A model generated the notes under the pieces. It did not search any database. It saw only the letters and a list, made by a program, of their open reading frames with translations, and was not told where the DNA came from. Both the position numbers and the translations under genes were made by a program. This document shows, piece after piece, positions 9,603 through 19,880 of a DNA stretch of 64,000 nucleotides. Positions within the stretch are counted from its first letter, which is position 1. Every line of letters starts with the position of its first letter. The DNA is taken from assembly GCF_002843355.2 (NCBI RefSeq), contig NZ_PJAI02000017.1, positions 1-64,000 on the forward strand, read 5' to 3'. This stretch comes from Colwellia echini. Its GTDB lineage: Bacteria; Pseudomonadota; Gammaproteobacteria; Enterobacterales; Alteromonadaceae.

Positions 9603-11330
9603 ATGGTAATAGAGCAGTGGTTGATGGTGGCGGTTTTTATCACTACATTTATCAGCTTAGTTAAATACAGCAAAGTCCCAGAGCGCGTTTTTTCTGTGAC
9701 GGTTTTGGTGTGTTTAGCGCTGTCGTTTGTTAGCGTAAATGATATCTTAACCAATGCAGTTAATCCCGGATTAGTTACTCTTGTTTTATTAGTGTTATGT
9801 TCTTTTGCTTTTGAGCGAACTAGTATTTTAAGGCGCTTGTCTGCAGGGGTTTTTCACGGCTCAAAAGTTAAATCAAGTTTACGTTTATTGCTCGGCACTG
9901 CTTTTGCCTCGGCTATTATGAGCAATACTGCAGTTGTGGCAACGCTGATTAACACAGTGAAAAAAAACCAACTAATCAATGCTGGTAAACTACTATTACC
10001 GCTGTCATTCGCCGCTATATTGGGTGGTACACTGACTTTAGTAGGTACATCAACCAACCTTATTGTGAACAGCTTATTGATTAAACAAGGCCATGAAGGC
10101 TTTGGTTTCTTTGATTTTTCTTTGATAGGTTTAGCGGCGTTCGCTTTATGTCTTATCGTTATTTTATTGCGTAGTCGAACATTACCCGATATTAGTCGAG
10201 ATGATTTAATTACCGAAAACTATTTACTTGAAGCTGAAGTCTCGCTTTCATCTACCTTAATTGGTAAGTCTATTGAAGAAAATGGCTTAAGAAATTTAGA
10301 TTCATTATTCTTAGTAGAGATTGTGCGCCAAGGGCGATTAATCTCGGCTATTTGTCCTGAAGATGAAATTCAAGCTAACGATAAACTCATTTTCAGTGGT
10401 GATATTTCCAAAGTACTTACCTTACAACAATTTGACGGTTTAAGTTTATATGCCGAGCAAGATGATTTGTTGCGCGATAACTTAACTGAAGTACTGCTTA
10501 AAAGTGATTCTGCTATTGTTGGCAAAAGCTTAAAACAGGCTGGCTTTCGGGCGCGTTTTGATGCTGCTGTTGTTGCCGTTCGCCGTGAGGGGAGCGCCTT
10601 ATCAGGTAAGTTAGGTGATATTGTTTTGCAGTCAGGCGACTTTTTAGTCTTGGCTGTTGGTAAAGATTTTCCAACACGTACTAACTTATCGAAAAACTTT
10701 TATATTCTATCAGGTCGTCAAGCAGACAACATGCTTAGTGGCTGGCGCGACTACGCTACTGTTTGGGGATTTGTTGCCAGTATTTTCGTTTCTGTATTTA
10801 CCACACTGCCTTTATTGAGTTGTTTATTTATTTATATCGCCTTTTTAATTTTCAGTGGTGCGCTTACCGTCAACGAAATAAAAAGACGCTTTCCGCTTGA
10901 GATTTGGATGATAGTGCTAGGCGCATTAACCTTAGCCTCAGCCATAGAAAACACTGGTATTGCCAGTATGTTCGCGCAAAATATTGAAGGCTTTTTACAT
11001 GGTCAAAGTATCTACATTGCATTTGTACTCATTTTTGTTTTAACCTTAATATTGACCGAATTAATTACTAACAGCGCAGCTGCTGCTTTAGCTTTTCCTA
11101 TCGCTTACAATATAGCTCTTGCTTTGGATGTTGATCCTATTCCGTTTGTTATGGCGGTTGCCTTTGCAGCTAGCGGTAGTTTTATTAGCCCCTATGGTTA
11201 TCAAACCAATGTTATGGTGTATAACGCGGGTAATTATCAGTTAAGCGACTTTGTAAAATTTGGTTTACCTATTTCAATCATTTATAGTATTACCGCGATC
11301 ATCATGATCCCGTTAGTTTTTCCTTTTTAA
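9603..11330 (+). CDS. SLC13-family anion permease with two RCK_C (TrkA-C) domains, probable sulfate importer
   Basis: A 575-residue membrane protein. Hydrophobic segments at both ends (about 1-190 and 385-575) form the divalent anion:Na+ symporter fold, with TLVGTSTNLIVNS in the first half and TNSAAAALAFPIA in the second. In between are two soluble RCK_C domains (about 205-290 and 295-370; LIGKSIEENGLRN and IVGKSLKQAGFRA). SLC13/CitT-type carriers with this insert often sit inside sulfate activation clusters. Its position between cysN and cysC makes sulfate the likely substrate (inference). The ribosome site before ATG 9603 is weak; an in-frame ATG at 9624 is an alternative start. Confidence 0.88.
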   Translation: MVIEQWLMVAVFITTFISLVKYSKVPERVFSVTVLVCLALSFVSVNDILTNAVNPGLVTLVLLVLCSFAFERTSILRRLSAGVFHGSKVKSSLRLLLGTAFASAIMSNTAVVATLINTVKKNQLINAGKLLLPLSFAAILGGTLTLVGTSTNLIVNSLLIKQGHEGFGFFDFSLIGLAAFALCLIVILLRSRTLPDISRDDLITENYLLEAEVSLSSTLIGKSIEENGLRNLDSLFLVEIVRQGRLISAICPEDEIQANDKLIFSGDISKVLTLQQFDGLSLYAEQDDLLRDNLTEVLLKSDSAIVGKSLKQAGFRARFDAAVVAVRREGSALSGKLGDIVLQSGDFLVLAVGKDFPTRTNLSKNFYILSGRQADNMLSGWRDYATVWGFVASIFVSVFTTLPLLSCLFIYIAFLIFSGALTVNEIKRRFPLEIWMIVLGALTLASAIENTGIASMFAQNIEGFLHGQSIYIAFVLIFVLTLILTELITNSAAAALAFPIAYNIALALDVDPIPFVMAVAFAASGSFISPYGYQTNVMVYNAGNYQLSDFVKFGLPISIIYSITAIIMIPLVFPF

Positions 11331-11383
11331 CCTATGACAGTTATCGCCATTATATATGAGCGAGTACTCAATATGAGAACACT

Positions 11384-12004
11384 ATGAAAACAGAAAATAC
11401 CGTTTGGCATAATCAACAAATTAGCAAAGCACAACGTGCCGATTTAAAACAACAAAAACCAGCATTACTTTGGTATACCGGTTTAAGTGGCTCAGGTAAA
11501 TCTACCGTGGCTAATGCCGTTGATGCTTTATTGTTTAAGCTAGGTTGTCATAGTTATTTACTTGACGGCGATAATGTACGTCATGGTTTAAATGGTGATT
11601 TAGGTTTTAGTGATGAAGCGCGCGTAGAAAATATTCGTCGTATTTCTGAAGTGGCAAAATTATTTCTTGATGCAGGTTTAGTTGTTTCAACAGCTTTTAT
11701 CTCGCCTTTTGCTAGCGACAGAGCACAAGCCAAAGCTAAACTTGAAGAAGGTGAATTTATTGAGGTTTACATTGATACGCCAATTAGTGTGTGTGAAGCA
11801 CGTGACCCTAAGGGCTTATACAAAAAAGCTCGTGCGGGCGAAATTAAAGATTTTACTGGTATAGACTCAACGTACGATGTACCAGTAAATCCAGAGATAC
11901 ATGTTAAAACTGATACTAAATCTGTTGAAGAATGTGCAGAGCAAATTGTTGGTTACTTAATGGCTAAAGGTTTTATTACACAAGCTTCTTTACAGTCAGC
12001 GTAA
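11384..12004 (+). CDS. cysC: Adenylylsulfate kinase (CysC)
   Basis: Phosphorylates APS to PAPS using ATP. At 206 residues it has full family length. Walker [10 protein letters not shown] (about 33-41), the substrate-binding [11 protein letters not shown] segment, and [14 protein letters not shown] and [21 protein letters not shown] are all present. It is a stand-alone gene in the cys run, 53 bp after the permease. Confidence 0.98.
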   Translation: MKTENTVWHNQQISKAQRADLKQQKPALLWYTGLSGSGKSTVANAVDALLFKLGCHSYLLDGDNVRHGLNGDLGFSDEARVENIRRISEVAKLFLDAGLVVSTAFISPFASDRAQAKAKLEEGEFIEVYIDTPISVCEARDPKGLYKKARAGEIKDFTGIDSTYDVPVNPEIHVKTDTKSVEECAEQIVGYLMAKGFITQASLQSA

Positions 12005-12071
12005 ACAAGTGCCTAGTCTGTCTTTATATTTTATAAATAATTAATAATAAGTTTAAGGAAAGGGAAACTCC

Positions 12072-13100
12072 ATGCATTACGATGTATTTAATGGCGATGC
12101 CGACGGTATTATAGCACTGTTACAATTGCGCTTAGCACAACCAAAAGAATCAGTTTTAGTGACGGGTGTTAAACGTGACATTAGCCTACTTAAACAAGTT
12201 GATATTGCGCAAGCAAGTGCTGTTACTGTATTAGATATTTCCCTCGAAAAAAATGTTGAAGCGCTTCAAAAATTACTTGATAACGATGTTGATGTTTTAT
12301 ATGTAGATCATCACAGAGCGGGAGATATACCTAAGTCTACTCACCTTAAAACCTTAATCAATACCGATGCCAACACTTGTACTAGTTTGTTAATAAACGA
12401 CTACTTACAAGGTCAATATGTTAATTGGGCAATTGCCGCGGCTTTTGGCGATAACATGCAAGCCTCAGCAAAAACATTAGCAACCAAGCAAGGTTTAACC
12501 GCAACAGAGCAAGCACAATTAAATGAATTAGGTGTTTATATTAATTACAACGGTTATGGCGCGAGTGTTGATGATTTACACTTTGACCCTGCAGATTTAT
12601 ACCAAGCTCTATTAAAATATCCAGATCCATTTACGCTTATCAATGAAGAAAACTCAATATTTTGGCAGCTCAAAACCGCATACTTGGCTGATATGGCAAA
12701 AGCGCAACAATCACAAGTATTAAGTGATAATGATATCGTTAAAACGATAGTGCTTGAAGATGCTGCTTGGTCTCGTAGAGTAAGTGGTGTTTATGGCAAT
12801 GAACTAGCGAATCAATCCCCTGATAAAGCTCATATTGTCTTGACGCTTAATAAAGCTAAATCTACAGAGATAATTGCTAAAACTAATAGTGCTGAAGGTA
12901 ATATTGAAAGTAGTGATAAAATAGCGCAAAGCTATACTTTAAGCTTGCGCGCGCCACTTAATAATAAACAAGGTGCGGGTGATATTTGTGCATCATTCCC
13001 AACGGGGGGCGGAAGAGCTGCAGCTGCGGGAGTAAATGAATTACCTGAAATTAACGTACCTGATTTTATCAAAGCGGTTGAAAGCTACTACCAACCCTAA
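12072..13100 (+). CDS. DHH-family phosphoesterase in the sulfate activation cluster
   Basis: A 342-residue protein. The N-terminal metal-binding motif is DVFNGDADGI (4-13), the signature VDHH is at 78-81, and a Gly-rich DHHA1-like end (SFPTGGGRAAAAG, about 308-320) is present. This is the DHH/DHHA1 fold of NrnA-type nanoRNases and 3',5'-PAP phosphatases. The gene follows cysC by 67 bp with a strong AAGGAAAGGG ribosome site and looks co-transcribed. PAPS use releases toxic PAP, so a PAP phosphatase role is attractive, but that is inferred from context and fold. Nucleotide or oligonucleotide hydrolysis of another kind is equally allowed by the sequence. Confidence 0.8.
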   Translation: MHYDVFNGDADGIIALLQLRLAQPKESVLVTGVKRDISLLKQVDIAQASAVTVLDISLEKNVEALQKLLDNDVDVLYVDHHRAGDIPKSTHLKTLINTDANTCTSLLINDYLQGQYVNWAIAAAFGDNMQASAKTLATKQGLTATEQAQLNELGVYINYNGYGASVDDLHFDPADLYQALLKYPDPFTLINEENSIFWQLKTAYLADMAKAQQSQVLSDNDIVKTIVLEDAAWSRRVSGVYGNELANQSPDKAHIVLTLNKAKSTEIIAKTNSAEGNIESSDKIAQSYTLSLRAPLNNKQGAGDICASFPTGGGRAAAAGVNELPEINVPDFIKAVESYYQP

Positions 13101-13176
13101 GCGTTTAACGATAAACTAATTATAAGTGTTAAGAATTATTAAAATTTGAACGAATCAATTTAAAGGTAATGGAATT

Positions 13177-14223
13177 ATGAGTTTATTAATCACGGGTGGT
13201 ACAGGCTATATTGGTAGTCATACGGTTGTTGAACTACTACAAAGTGCAGAGCAAGAAGGTGTATCTCAGGACTTATCTAAAGAGATAATTATTGTCGATA
13301 ACCTGTCTAACTCTTCAACAAAAGTACTTGATCGTATTGAACAAATCACCGGTAAAACCGTTACTTTTATTGAAGCTGATATCTGTGACGCACAAGCATT
13401 AGATAAAGTCTTTACTACACATAATATAGAGGCCGTCATTCATTTTGCAGGCTTAAAAGCCGTTGGTGAGTCAGCTGAAATACCACTGTCTTATTATCAC
13501 AATAATGTTTCTGGCACAGTAACTCTATTAGAGATTATGGCTAAACATAGTGTTAAAAACATAGTGTTTAGTTCATCAGCTACTGTTTATGGTAATAATG
13601 TTTCGCCGTTAAATGAAACCATGACAACTTCTGCTACCAACCCTTATGGTCAAACCAAATTAATGGTTGAACATATTTTGTTTGATTTAGCGAAAAGTGA
13701 TCCACAGTGGTCTATTGCGTGTTTACGTTATTTTAATCCAATTGGCGCACATCAATCAGGTTTGATTGGTGAAAACCCTAATGGCATCCCAAATAACTTA
13801 TTACCTTATGTTGCCCAAGTGGCGGTAGGGCGTTTAGCGCAATTACAAGTGTTTGGTGATGATTACGACACGGTAGATGGCACTGGCGTACGTGATTACA
13901 TTCACGTAGTAGATTTAGCGCAAGGTCATGTAAAAGCCCTTGAGAGCTTGGGTCATGCTAAAGGTACGGTTAAAGGTTGCCAAGCGATCAACTTAGGTAC
14001 AGGTAATGGCACTTCTGTTTTAGAAATAGTTAATACCTTTAAAGACATTAGTAAGGTTGATATTCCTTATAAGATAGTACCGAGACGTGCAGGAGATTTA
14101 GCAACTGTTTATGCTGATGCGGCACTTGCGGGTAGTTTGTTAAATTGGCAAGCAAAATTAGATTTAACAGCGATGATAGAAGATACATGGCGATGGCAAT
14201 CAGAAAATCCTAATGGCTTTTAA
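13177..14223 (+). CDS. galE: UDP-glucose 4-epimerase (GalE)
   Basis: Interconverts UDP-glucose and UDP-galactose through an NAD-bound 4-keto intermediate. The 348 residues carry the Rossmann motif TGGTGYIGSH (6-15), SSSATVYG (about 124-131), the catalytic YGQTK (Y160, K164) and the GalE C-terminal RRAGDLA segment. It lies 76 bp after the DHH gene on the same strand, with a perfect 17-bp terminator stem behind it. It probably ends the cys transcript or has its own promoter. Galactose precursors may serve cell-surface polysaccharide. Confidence 0.95.
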   Translation: MSLLITGGTGYIGSHTVVELLQSAEQEGVSQDLSKEIIIVDNLSNSSTKVLDRIEQITGKTVTFIEADICDAQALDKVFTTHNIEAVIHFAGLKAVGESAEIPLSYYHNNVSGTVTLLEIMAKHSVKNIVFSSSATVYGNNVSPLNETMTTSATNPYGQTKLMVEHILFDLAKSDPQWSIACLRYFNPIGAHQSGLIGENPNGIPNNLLPYVAQVAVGRLAQLQVFGDDYDTVDGTGVRDYIHVVDLAQGHVKALESLGHAKGTVKGCQAINLGTGNGTSVLEIVNTFKDISKVDIPYKIVPRRAGDLATVYADAALAGSLLNWQAKLDLTAMIEDTWRWQSENPNGF

Positions 14224-14253
14224 TTTGTTGTAAATTAAAGTCTAGTAATCTTG

Positions 14254-14295
14254 TATAGAGAAGTATTTACTTTTAACAGTAAATACTTCTCTATA
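14254..14295. terminator. Bidirectional terminator between galE and rhombosortase
   Basis: A perfect 17-bp inverted repeat (TATAGAGAAGTATTTAC / GTAAATACTTCTCTATA) with an 8-nt loop, placed between two convergent genes. T-rich sequence follows in the plus direction only weakly, so efficiency is uncertain, but stem and placement fit a shared terminator. Confidence 0.75.
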
Positions 14296-14351
14296 GCATT
14301 GTTTATTTTGAACAATCATTACTCCATCTCTGTAATAGTTATGTGTAATAG

Positions 14352-14954
14352 TTATGACTTTTTAGCGTTAAGATAAATAATATAACCACAACTAAATACT
14401 AAACCTCCTATAGCCCCCCACAAATGGGCATCAATAGCGACATTTGCGTCAATCAAATTTGCTACCTGCTCGCTAGCTCCATAATACTGTTCATGAGCTA
14501 TTTTTAACCAAACACCGATAAATAATAAATATCCTGTTTTATCTTTATGGCGAATGTCCATGATAGCGCCAAATACAAAAATTCCATGGATAACTCCAGA
14601 TAAACCAACATACTGACTGATATCAGGTGAAAAAAGATATAAACCTAAGCTGCAAACTAACGCTGAACTGATAAACATTAAACTGTAATTTTTAATATTA
14701 TAAAAATGTCCGTGTAGTGCCCATAATAAAAGTAGCGCAGATAAATTTAATAAAAGATGTACAGCATTAGTGTGAAATAAGTGTCCGGTAAATACTCGCC
14801 ATAATTCACCTTGGCTAATCGCATTATGCTGATAAACAAATAAGTTAGCTATTTGATCATCAAATACAAAAGCTAAAATGGCGAGTATTGAAATAATGCT
14901 TACAATAAGAGTGTGCTGCTTTTGTATAGGTAAATTTTTGGCTGTAAATGTCAT
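14352..14954 (-). CDS. Rhombosortase, rhomboid-family intramembrane serine protease
   Basis: A 200-residue membrane protein with about six hydrophobic segments. The rhomboid catalytic serine lies in GLSGVIHG (about 117-124), the catalytic histidine in AHLWGAIGG (about 174-182), and the HLFHTNAVHLLLNLSAL segment matches the conserved first half. The short length and motif spacing match the rhombosortase subfamily, which cleaves proteins with GlyGly-CTERM tails. A likely substrate is encoded at 20793-24782. The start is uncertain: I prefer ATG 14954, which gives the usual length, over an upstream GTG at 15029. Neither has a clear ribosome site. Confidence 0.8.
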   Translation of the reverse strand: MTFTAKNLPIQKQHTLIVSIISILAILAFVFDDQIANLFVYQHNAISQGELWRVFTGHLFHTNAVHLLLNLSALLLLWALHGHFYNIKNYSLMFISSALVCSLGLYLFSPDISQYVGLSGVIHGIFVFGAIMDIRHKDKTGYLLFIGVWLKIAHEQYYGASEQVANLIDANVAIDAHLWGAIGGLVFSCGYIIYLNAKKS

Positions 14955-15195
14955 TAGGTAATAGTCGTATCCGAACTGGAGAGTTAATGATTTATAAAAC
15001 AATGCTAAAGTATACAACGATTGTTGCACTGGGTATTAGATAATAATCATACCCAATTAAACATACTCAGCTTACTAGGTATGATTAATGAATACTAAAA
15101 TAACACTTACTAATAAGAACTGATGAGTTAAATAATAAAGAAATTTGTTAAACTTATCGCAAGCTTGAAATTACACTAAGAGATTTACTTTATCT

Positions 15196-15846
15196 ATGTC
15201 CCGAATACTTTGTGACACTTGCCAAAGACCTGAAAAATCGTGTATTTGCCAATTTACGACACCCGTAGTGAATGTTACGCATGTGGTAGTTTTGCAACAC
15301 CCTAGTGAAGTCACACAAGTTAAAGGAACTATTGCGCTATTGGCTAAATCTTTAAATTCTTGCCAAATTATTGTAGGAGAAAATTTTTCAGATAATCTTG
15401 AATTACAACAAGTTATTAAACAGTATGATAGCTTGCTGTTATACCCAAGTGAGCAGGCAAAAATAATAGAGAGCTCTTTAATTAGAAGGTTGCAAAAGCA
15501 AAACTCTATCGCGAGTACACAATGTAAACCAAAATGTTTAATTATACTTGATGGTACGTGGAAAAAGGCGTATCGAATGTTTATGTTATCGCACAATGTC
15601 CAACAGTTGCCGCAGGTATGTTTACCTGAAAACCTTGCAAACGCAGGGCAATATCATATTCGTAAAGTTGCTAAAAAGAATGCGTTATCTAGCTTAGAAG
15701 CTGCTTGTTATGCACTAGCGTTGATGGAATCAGGTGCTGATGATATTGGCCCTAATCAAGCAGGAAAATATCAACCATTACTCGATAAATTTGCTGAATT
15801 TAATCAATTTCAATTATCTTTTAGACCAGAGCGCGTTGTTACGTAA
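15196..15846 (+). CDS. tapT: DTW-domain tRNA-uridine aminocarboxypropyltransferase
   Basis: A 216-residue protein of the DTW/TDD family, which transfers the 3-amino-3-carboxypropyl group of S-adenosylmethionine to uridine in tRNA (acp3U). Visible are the N-terminal cysteine cluster CDTCQRPEKSCIC (6-18), VVVLQHPSE (about 34-42) and the name-giving DGTWKKA (about 119-125). YHIRKVAKKNALSSLEA also matches the family. It is a single gene between the rhombosortase (divergent) and the gamma-glutamyltransferase. Confidence 0.88.
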   Translation: MSRILCDTCQRPEKSCICQFTTPVVNVTHVVVLQHPSEVTQVKGTIALLAKSLNSCQIIVGENFSDNLELQQVIKQYDSLLLYPSEQAKIIESSLIRRLQKQNSIASTQCKPKCLIILDGTWKKAYRMFMLSHNVQQLPQVCLPENLANAGQYHIRKVAKKNALSSLEAACYALALMESGADDIGPNQAGKYQPLLDKFAEFNQFQLSFRPERVVT

Positions 15847-15914
15847 AATACTGTTTTTCATGGCTATACGCTGAAAATATATTGAAAGCAAGAATCAAAT
15901 ACCAAGGAAAAAAA

Positions 15915-17753
15915 ATGTTTCATCAATTATTCTTACTCCGGGTTTGCGTTAAATCTATAGCGGTTAAATTCATAACAGTAAAACCTATAATCTTAGCGCT
16001 GCTTATCTCTACGTTTTTTTTAAGTCACAATGCGTATGCCGAGATTTTACCCTCAATAAATGATGTGCCGCTTTTAAAACGAGAAGATCGTGAGCCCGAA
16101 GCCGCTACCGGATTTACTGAAAAAAAAGCCGTTTATGCGAAAGAATACATGATTGTTGCTGCTAATCCTTACGCAAGTAAAGCAGGGTTACTAATGATGG
16201 AGAAAGGTGGTAGCGCGATTGATGCAGCAATTGCGGCACAATTAGTATTAAGCTTGGTTGAACCGCAATCATCAGGGCTTGGTGGCGGCACATTTATACT
16301 GCATTGGGATAATAAAACCAAGAAAATGATTACCATTGATGGCCGAGAAACAGCGCCTAAAATGGCAACAAGTGAATTATTTTTAGATAAAGAAGGTAAG
16401 CCTCTAAACTGGGTTGATGCTGTTGTTGGTGGTAAATCAGTGGGTGTACCAGGCTTGCTTGCCGCACTACAAAAAGCACATGATAGTTTTGGTGTATTAC
16501 CATGGAAAGAGCTATTCACACCGGCTATTGAGCTGGCTGAAAATGGTTTTATTGTCTCACCACGTTTAGTAAAGTTACTTGGAAGTAATTACAATCCTGG
16601 CCTTTATAGCATGCCAGAAATAAAAGCATATTTTTCACCAAATGGCGAAAGGGTTAAAGCTGGAGATTTATTAAAAAACCCTAAATTAGCAAAAGTATTA
16701 CGCAGTGTAGCTAAAGAAGGAGCTGAAGTTTTTTACCAAGGCTGGATCGCTAAAAAAATTGTCGATAAGGTTCAACAATCGATTATTTCGCCTGGTTTAT
16801 TAAGTATTGAAGATATGAATAATTATCGTGCTATTGAACGTCCACCTGTTTGTGCACCTTATCATCAATATAAAGTATGTGGCATGCCACCGCCAAGCTC
16901 TGGCGGGATCACCGTTATTCAAATACTTGCACAATTACAAGCGTTTCAATTATCACAATATTTACCTAACTCACTACAAGCTGCACATCTATTAACGCAA
17001 AGTGCACGTTTAGCTTTTGCCGATAGAAACAAATATATTGCCGATAGTGACTTTGTTAGCGTGCCTGTTGATGGCTTACTTAATAGCGAATACATGACAA
17101 AACGTGGTGCGTTAATTGATGAAAAAAAGGATATGGAGCAAGCCTCTGCGGGAGAGCCTGAACAAGGCGAAGATTTAGGTGATGACAATGCCATTGAAAA
17201 ACCTTCTACCACGCATTTAGTGGTTGTTGATAAACAAGGTAATGCAGTATCAATGACCAGTAGTATTGAAAACGGCTTTGGCTCGGCGTTAATGGTAGAA
17301 GGCTTTATTTTAAATAACCAATTAACTGACTTTTCATTATCGCCAAAAACTAATGGTAAGTGGGTAGCAAACCGGGTTGAACCGTTGAAAAGACCACGCA
17401 GCTCAATGGCACCAATGATGATCTTTAATAAAGATAATTCTTTACGTCTACTTCTTGGTGCTCCTGGCGGAAGCCGTATTATTAATTATGTAGCACAAGT
17501 TATTGCTGGCGTGCTTGATTGGCAACTTAATGTACAACAAGCTGTTAGTTTACCGCATGTAACTAATAGAAATGATGTAACAGCCTTAGAACAAGGCACT
17601 GATATTGTGCAGCTGAAGCCTGAGCTTGAAGCAATAGGGCATCAAGTAGTTATTCAAGAGCTTAATAGCGGTGTTCATGTGATTGAATTAACGCCAAAAG
17701 GGCTTGTTGGCGGCGCAGATCCAAGACGTGAAGGGCTGGCATTAGGTCATTAA
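15915..17753 (+). CDS. ggt: Gamma-glutamyltransferase, periplasmic
   Basis: Cleaves or transfers the gamma-glutamyl group of glutathione and related peptides. The 612-residue precursor is expected to self-cleave into large and small subunits. It has a long signal peptide (about 1-41, ending NAYA) and PQSSGLGGGTFIL in the large subunit. The autocatalytic Thr at about residue 432, first of TTHLVVVDKQG, becomes the N-terminus of the small subunit, and PSSGGI and GAPGGSRI are present. I start at 15915 because AAGGA precedes that ATG by 8 nt; the longer frame from 15882 lacks this. It is a lone gene with about 310 bp of non-coding DNA after it. Confidence 0.95.
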   Translation: MFHQLFLLRVCVKSIAVKFITVKPIILALLISTFFLSHNAYAEILPSINDVPLLKREDREPEAATGFTEKKAVYAKEYMIVAANPYASKAGLLMMEKGGSAIDAAIAAQLVLSLVEPQSSGLGGGTFILHWDNKTKKMITIDGRETAPKMATSELFLDKEGKPLNWVDAVVGGKSVGVPGLLAALQKAHDSFGVLPWKELFTPAIELAENGFIVSPRLVKLLGSNYNPGLYSMPEIKAYFSPNGERVKAGDLLKNPKLAKVLRSVAKEGAEVFYQGWIAKKIVDKVQQSIISPGLLSIEDMNNYRAIERPPVCAPYHQYKVCGMPPPSSGGITVIQILAQLQAFQLSQYLPNSLQAAHLLTQSARLAFADRNKYIADSDFVSVPVDGLLNSEYMTKRGALIDEKKDMEQASAGEPEQGEDLGDDNAIEKPSTTHLVVVDKQGNAVSMTSSIENGFGSALMVEGFILNNQLTDFSLSPKTNGKWVANRVEPLKRPRSSMAPMMIFNKDNSLRLLLGAPGGSRIINYVAQVIAGVLDWQLNVQQAVSLPHVTNRNDVTALEQGTDIVQLKPELEAIGHQVVIQELNSGVHVIELTPKGLVGGADPRREGLALGH

Positions 17754-18062
17754 TAATTAGAATAACGCATTGTTAACAGGCTATTTACTGGGCTTGTACA
17801 TTCTCTTTGATTTTAATTCAATATGTTACTGCTAGGCACAATCATTGCTAGTAAGAAGATGTTAGCTGTTTAAGATTAAATAGTGTGCTGTTTGAGTTTA
17901 TTGAATTACTAGCCATAATTGATAGGAATTCAATATTTGCTTTTCAAAACTTTTCAGCTCAATTGTTAGTAAAAGATAGCAGTTATATATTAGTTGATTA
18001 GTCACTTAAAAGAGTAACTAAAACGTTGTAACTAAAATAAAAAATCAAATTGAGGTGTTTTA
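17754..18062. other. 309-bp intergenic region before the chemoreceptor
   Basis: AT-rich, with no frame of note. No convincing terminator stem with a T run follows ggt. The chemoreceptor promoter presumably lies in the last 150 bp. TTGAGGTG just before ATG 18063 provides a ribosome site. Confidence 0.4.
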
Positions 18063-19682
18063 ATGCGCTTAAAAACAAAAATATTAGTTTTTGTACTTGT
18101 GTTGTTCTTATCGTTGATGAGTATTGCGCTGCTTGGTCTACAAGTATTAACTCAGGCAAGTGAGGCTGATAATAAAGCTCGAATAAACCAATTGATGAAA
18201 TCTACTGTTAATATCATTGAACAATTTGAGTTACTTAGTAGTAAAAACGGACTTTCAGAACAACAAGCAAAAGAGTTTGCTACCCAGTTACTTAGAGAAA
18301 ATAAATACCACGACTCAGAATATGTTTATGTGGTTGATGAGCAACTTAACTTTGTTGCAACCCCGCATGACCCGCAATTACACGGTACTAGCTTTAATGA
18401 CTTTAAAGATGCCAATGGAGGAAGTGTAGGTCAAATGGTTGCAAGACTGGTTGGTAATAAAACTAATCAAATCATTACATATCATTGGGATTCAGAGCGA
18501 GAAGGTAAAGTTGTAGACTTAACCTCGGTTGTACAAAAAACACCTAAATGGGGTTGGTATATAGGTACAGGGATCAGTAATGCAGAAGCTGATGCGCGTT
18601 ATTGGGATACAGCTAAATGGTTACTTACGTTATCTATTTTTATTGCACTTATTTTATCTTCGGCTTTAGCACGTTTTGGACTTGCATTAAATACAGCTTT
18701 GGGCGCTGAAATTAAAGATGTACACCAATTAGTATTAAAAGTTTCTCGAGGTGATCTCAACCAAGAAAGTCAATTTAGCTATGCCAACAAAGAAAGTGTT
18801 GTTGGCGCCATTAACTTTATGCAAGCATCGTTACAAGAGGTGTTACAAGGAATTAAAAATGTTGCAGATCATCTACATACGCAAACAGATAACTCAGAGC
18901 GTCGCGCAGGTGAGCTAGATACGTTAACAAGGGTTATGAATGAAGAGACACAAATGGTTGCCTCGGCAATAACTGAATTAACCGCATCGGCAAGTAATGT
19001 TGCGGACAACGCTAAACAAACAGCTGATTCTGTTATTGATGCAGAAAAACAAGGAAATACTGCCAATGCTCTTACCAAGGAAGCCTCTGAAACAATTAAC
19101 TTACTTGAGACGCAAATTGAAAATGCAGGGACTAATATTCAATTACTTGATGATGAAGTAAATAACATTGCGAATGTATTAACCGTGATCCAAGGTATTG
19201 CTGAGCAAACTAATTTATTAGCATTAAATGCGGCAATTGAAGCGGCAAGGGCAGGTGAACAAGGGCGAGGTTTTGCCGTCGTTGCTGATGAAGTTAGGCA
19301 ACTTGCTCAGCGCACGCAAGCAAGCACTGAAGAAATTCATCAAATGATCACTAAATTACAAAGTGCTACGAAAGAAGCAAAAAGTTCAGTGAGTCAAAGT
19401 ATCGCCACTAGTGAAAAAACCGTTGAAAAATCTAAACAGGTTTCAGAGCAGTTACAACAAATTGCCAGCTTATTAGGAGGTATATCGCAAATGACTCACC
19501 ATATTTCAACGGCGTCGTTAGAACAATTAGCCGCAGGCGAAGACACTGCTCAACGCATTGTTAATATTTCTGATACGGCAAGCAATACTTCTACGGTATC
19601 TCATGAAGCGAGAAGTGCTGCTAATGAGGCGCAAAAGCTTAGTGAAAGCTTAGAAATAGAGATTAATAAATTTAAAATGTAA
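18063..19682 (+). CDS. Methyl-accepting chemotaxis protein with single Cache-type sensor
   Basis: A 539-residue chemoreceptor. TM1 is about 7-29. A periplasmic domain of about 150 residues has a single-Cache look ([30 protein letters not shown] near its end). TM2 is about 184-204, followed by a HAMP-like linker and a coiled-coil signalling domain with the conserved hairpin tip ([20 protein letters not shown], about 380-400, then [18 protein letters not shown]). Such Cache domains often bind small carboxylates; the ligand here is unknown. No che genes are adjacent. A clean terminator follows at 19717. Confidence 0.95.
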   Translation: MRLKTKILVFVLVLFLSLMSIALLGLQVLTQASEADNKARINQLMKSTVNIIEQFELLSSKNGLSEQQAKEFATQLLRENKYHDSEYVYVVDEQLNFVATPHDPQLHGTSFNDFKDANGGSVGQMVARLVGNKTNQIITYHWDSEREGKVVDLTSVVQKTPKWGWYIGTGISNAEADARYWDTAKWLLTLSIFIALILSSALARFGLALNTALGAEIKDVHQLVLKVSRGDLNQESQFSYANKESVVGAINFMQASLQEVLQGIKNVADHLHTQTDNSERRAGELDTLTRVMNEETQMVASAITELTASASNVADNAKQTADSVIDAEKQGNTANALTKEASETINLLETQIENAGTNIQLLDDEVNNIANVLTVIQGIAEQTNLLALNAAIEAARAGEQGRGFAVVADEVRQLAQRTQASTEEIHQMITKLQSATKEAKSSVSQSIATSEKTVEKSKQVSEQLQQIASLLGGISQMTHHISTASLEQLAAGEDTAQRIVNISDTASNTSTVSHEARSAANEAQKLSESLEIEINKFKM

Positions 19683-19716
19683 ACCATCCTGTCAAAATCA
19701 ATATATCAGAGTAACG

Positions 19717-19749
19717 TAAAACGGCTTAGTGAGTATAAGCCGTTTTATT
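19717..19749 (+). terminator. Terminator after the chemoreceptor
   Basis: A 12-bp perfect stem TAAAACGGCTTA / TAAGCCGTTTTA with loop GTGAGTA, then TTATTAT. It lies 35 bp past the stop codon. Confidence 0.85.
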
Positions 19750-19880
19750 ATCATCGCTTCAATAGTTTCTGTTTTTTAATTTCTTCTCACTTTATTCTCT
19801 GGTGTGATAATTGCTTGTTACGTTATTAATCGTTTAATAGTCCCTAATATCCGACAAAATGTTGGCAGGAGTGTAAACAA

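Noticed and set aside
9437-9754. 105-codon minus frame overlapping the start of the SLC13 permease
   Set aside because: It covers the cysN-permease gap hairpin and the opposite strand of a clear gene, with no domain.
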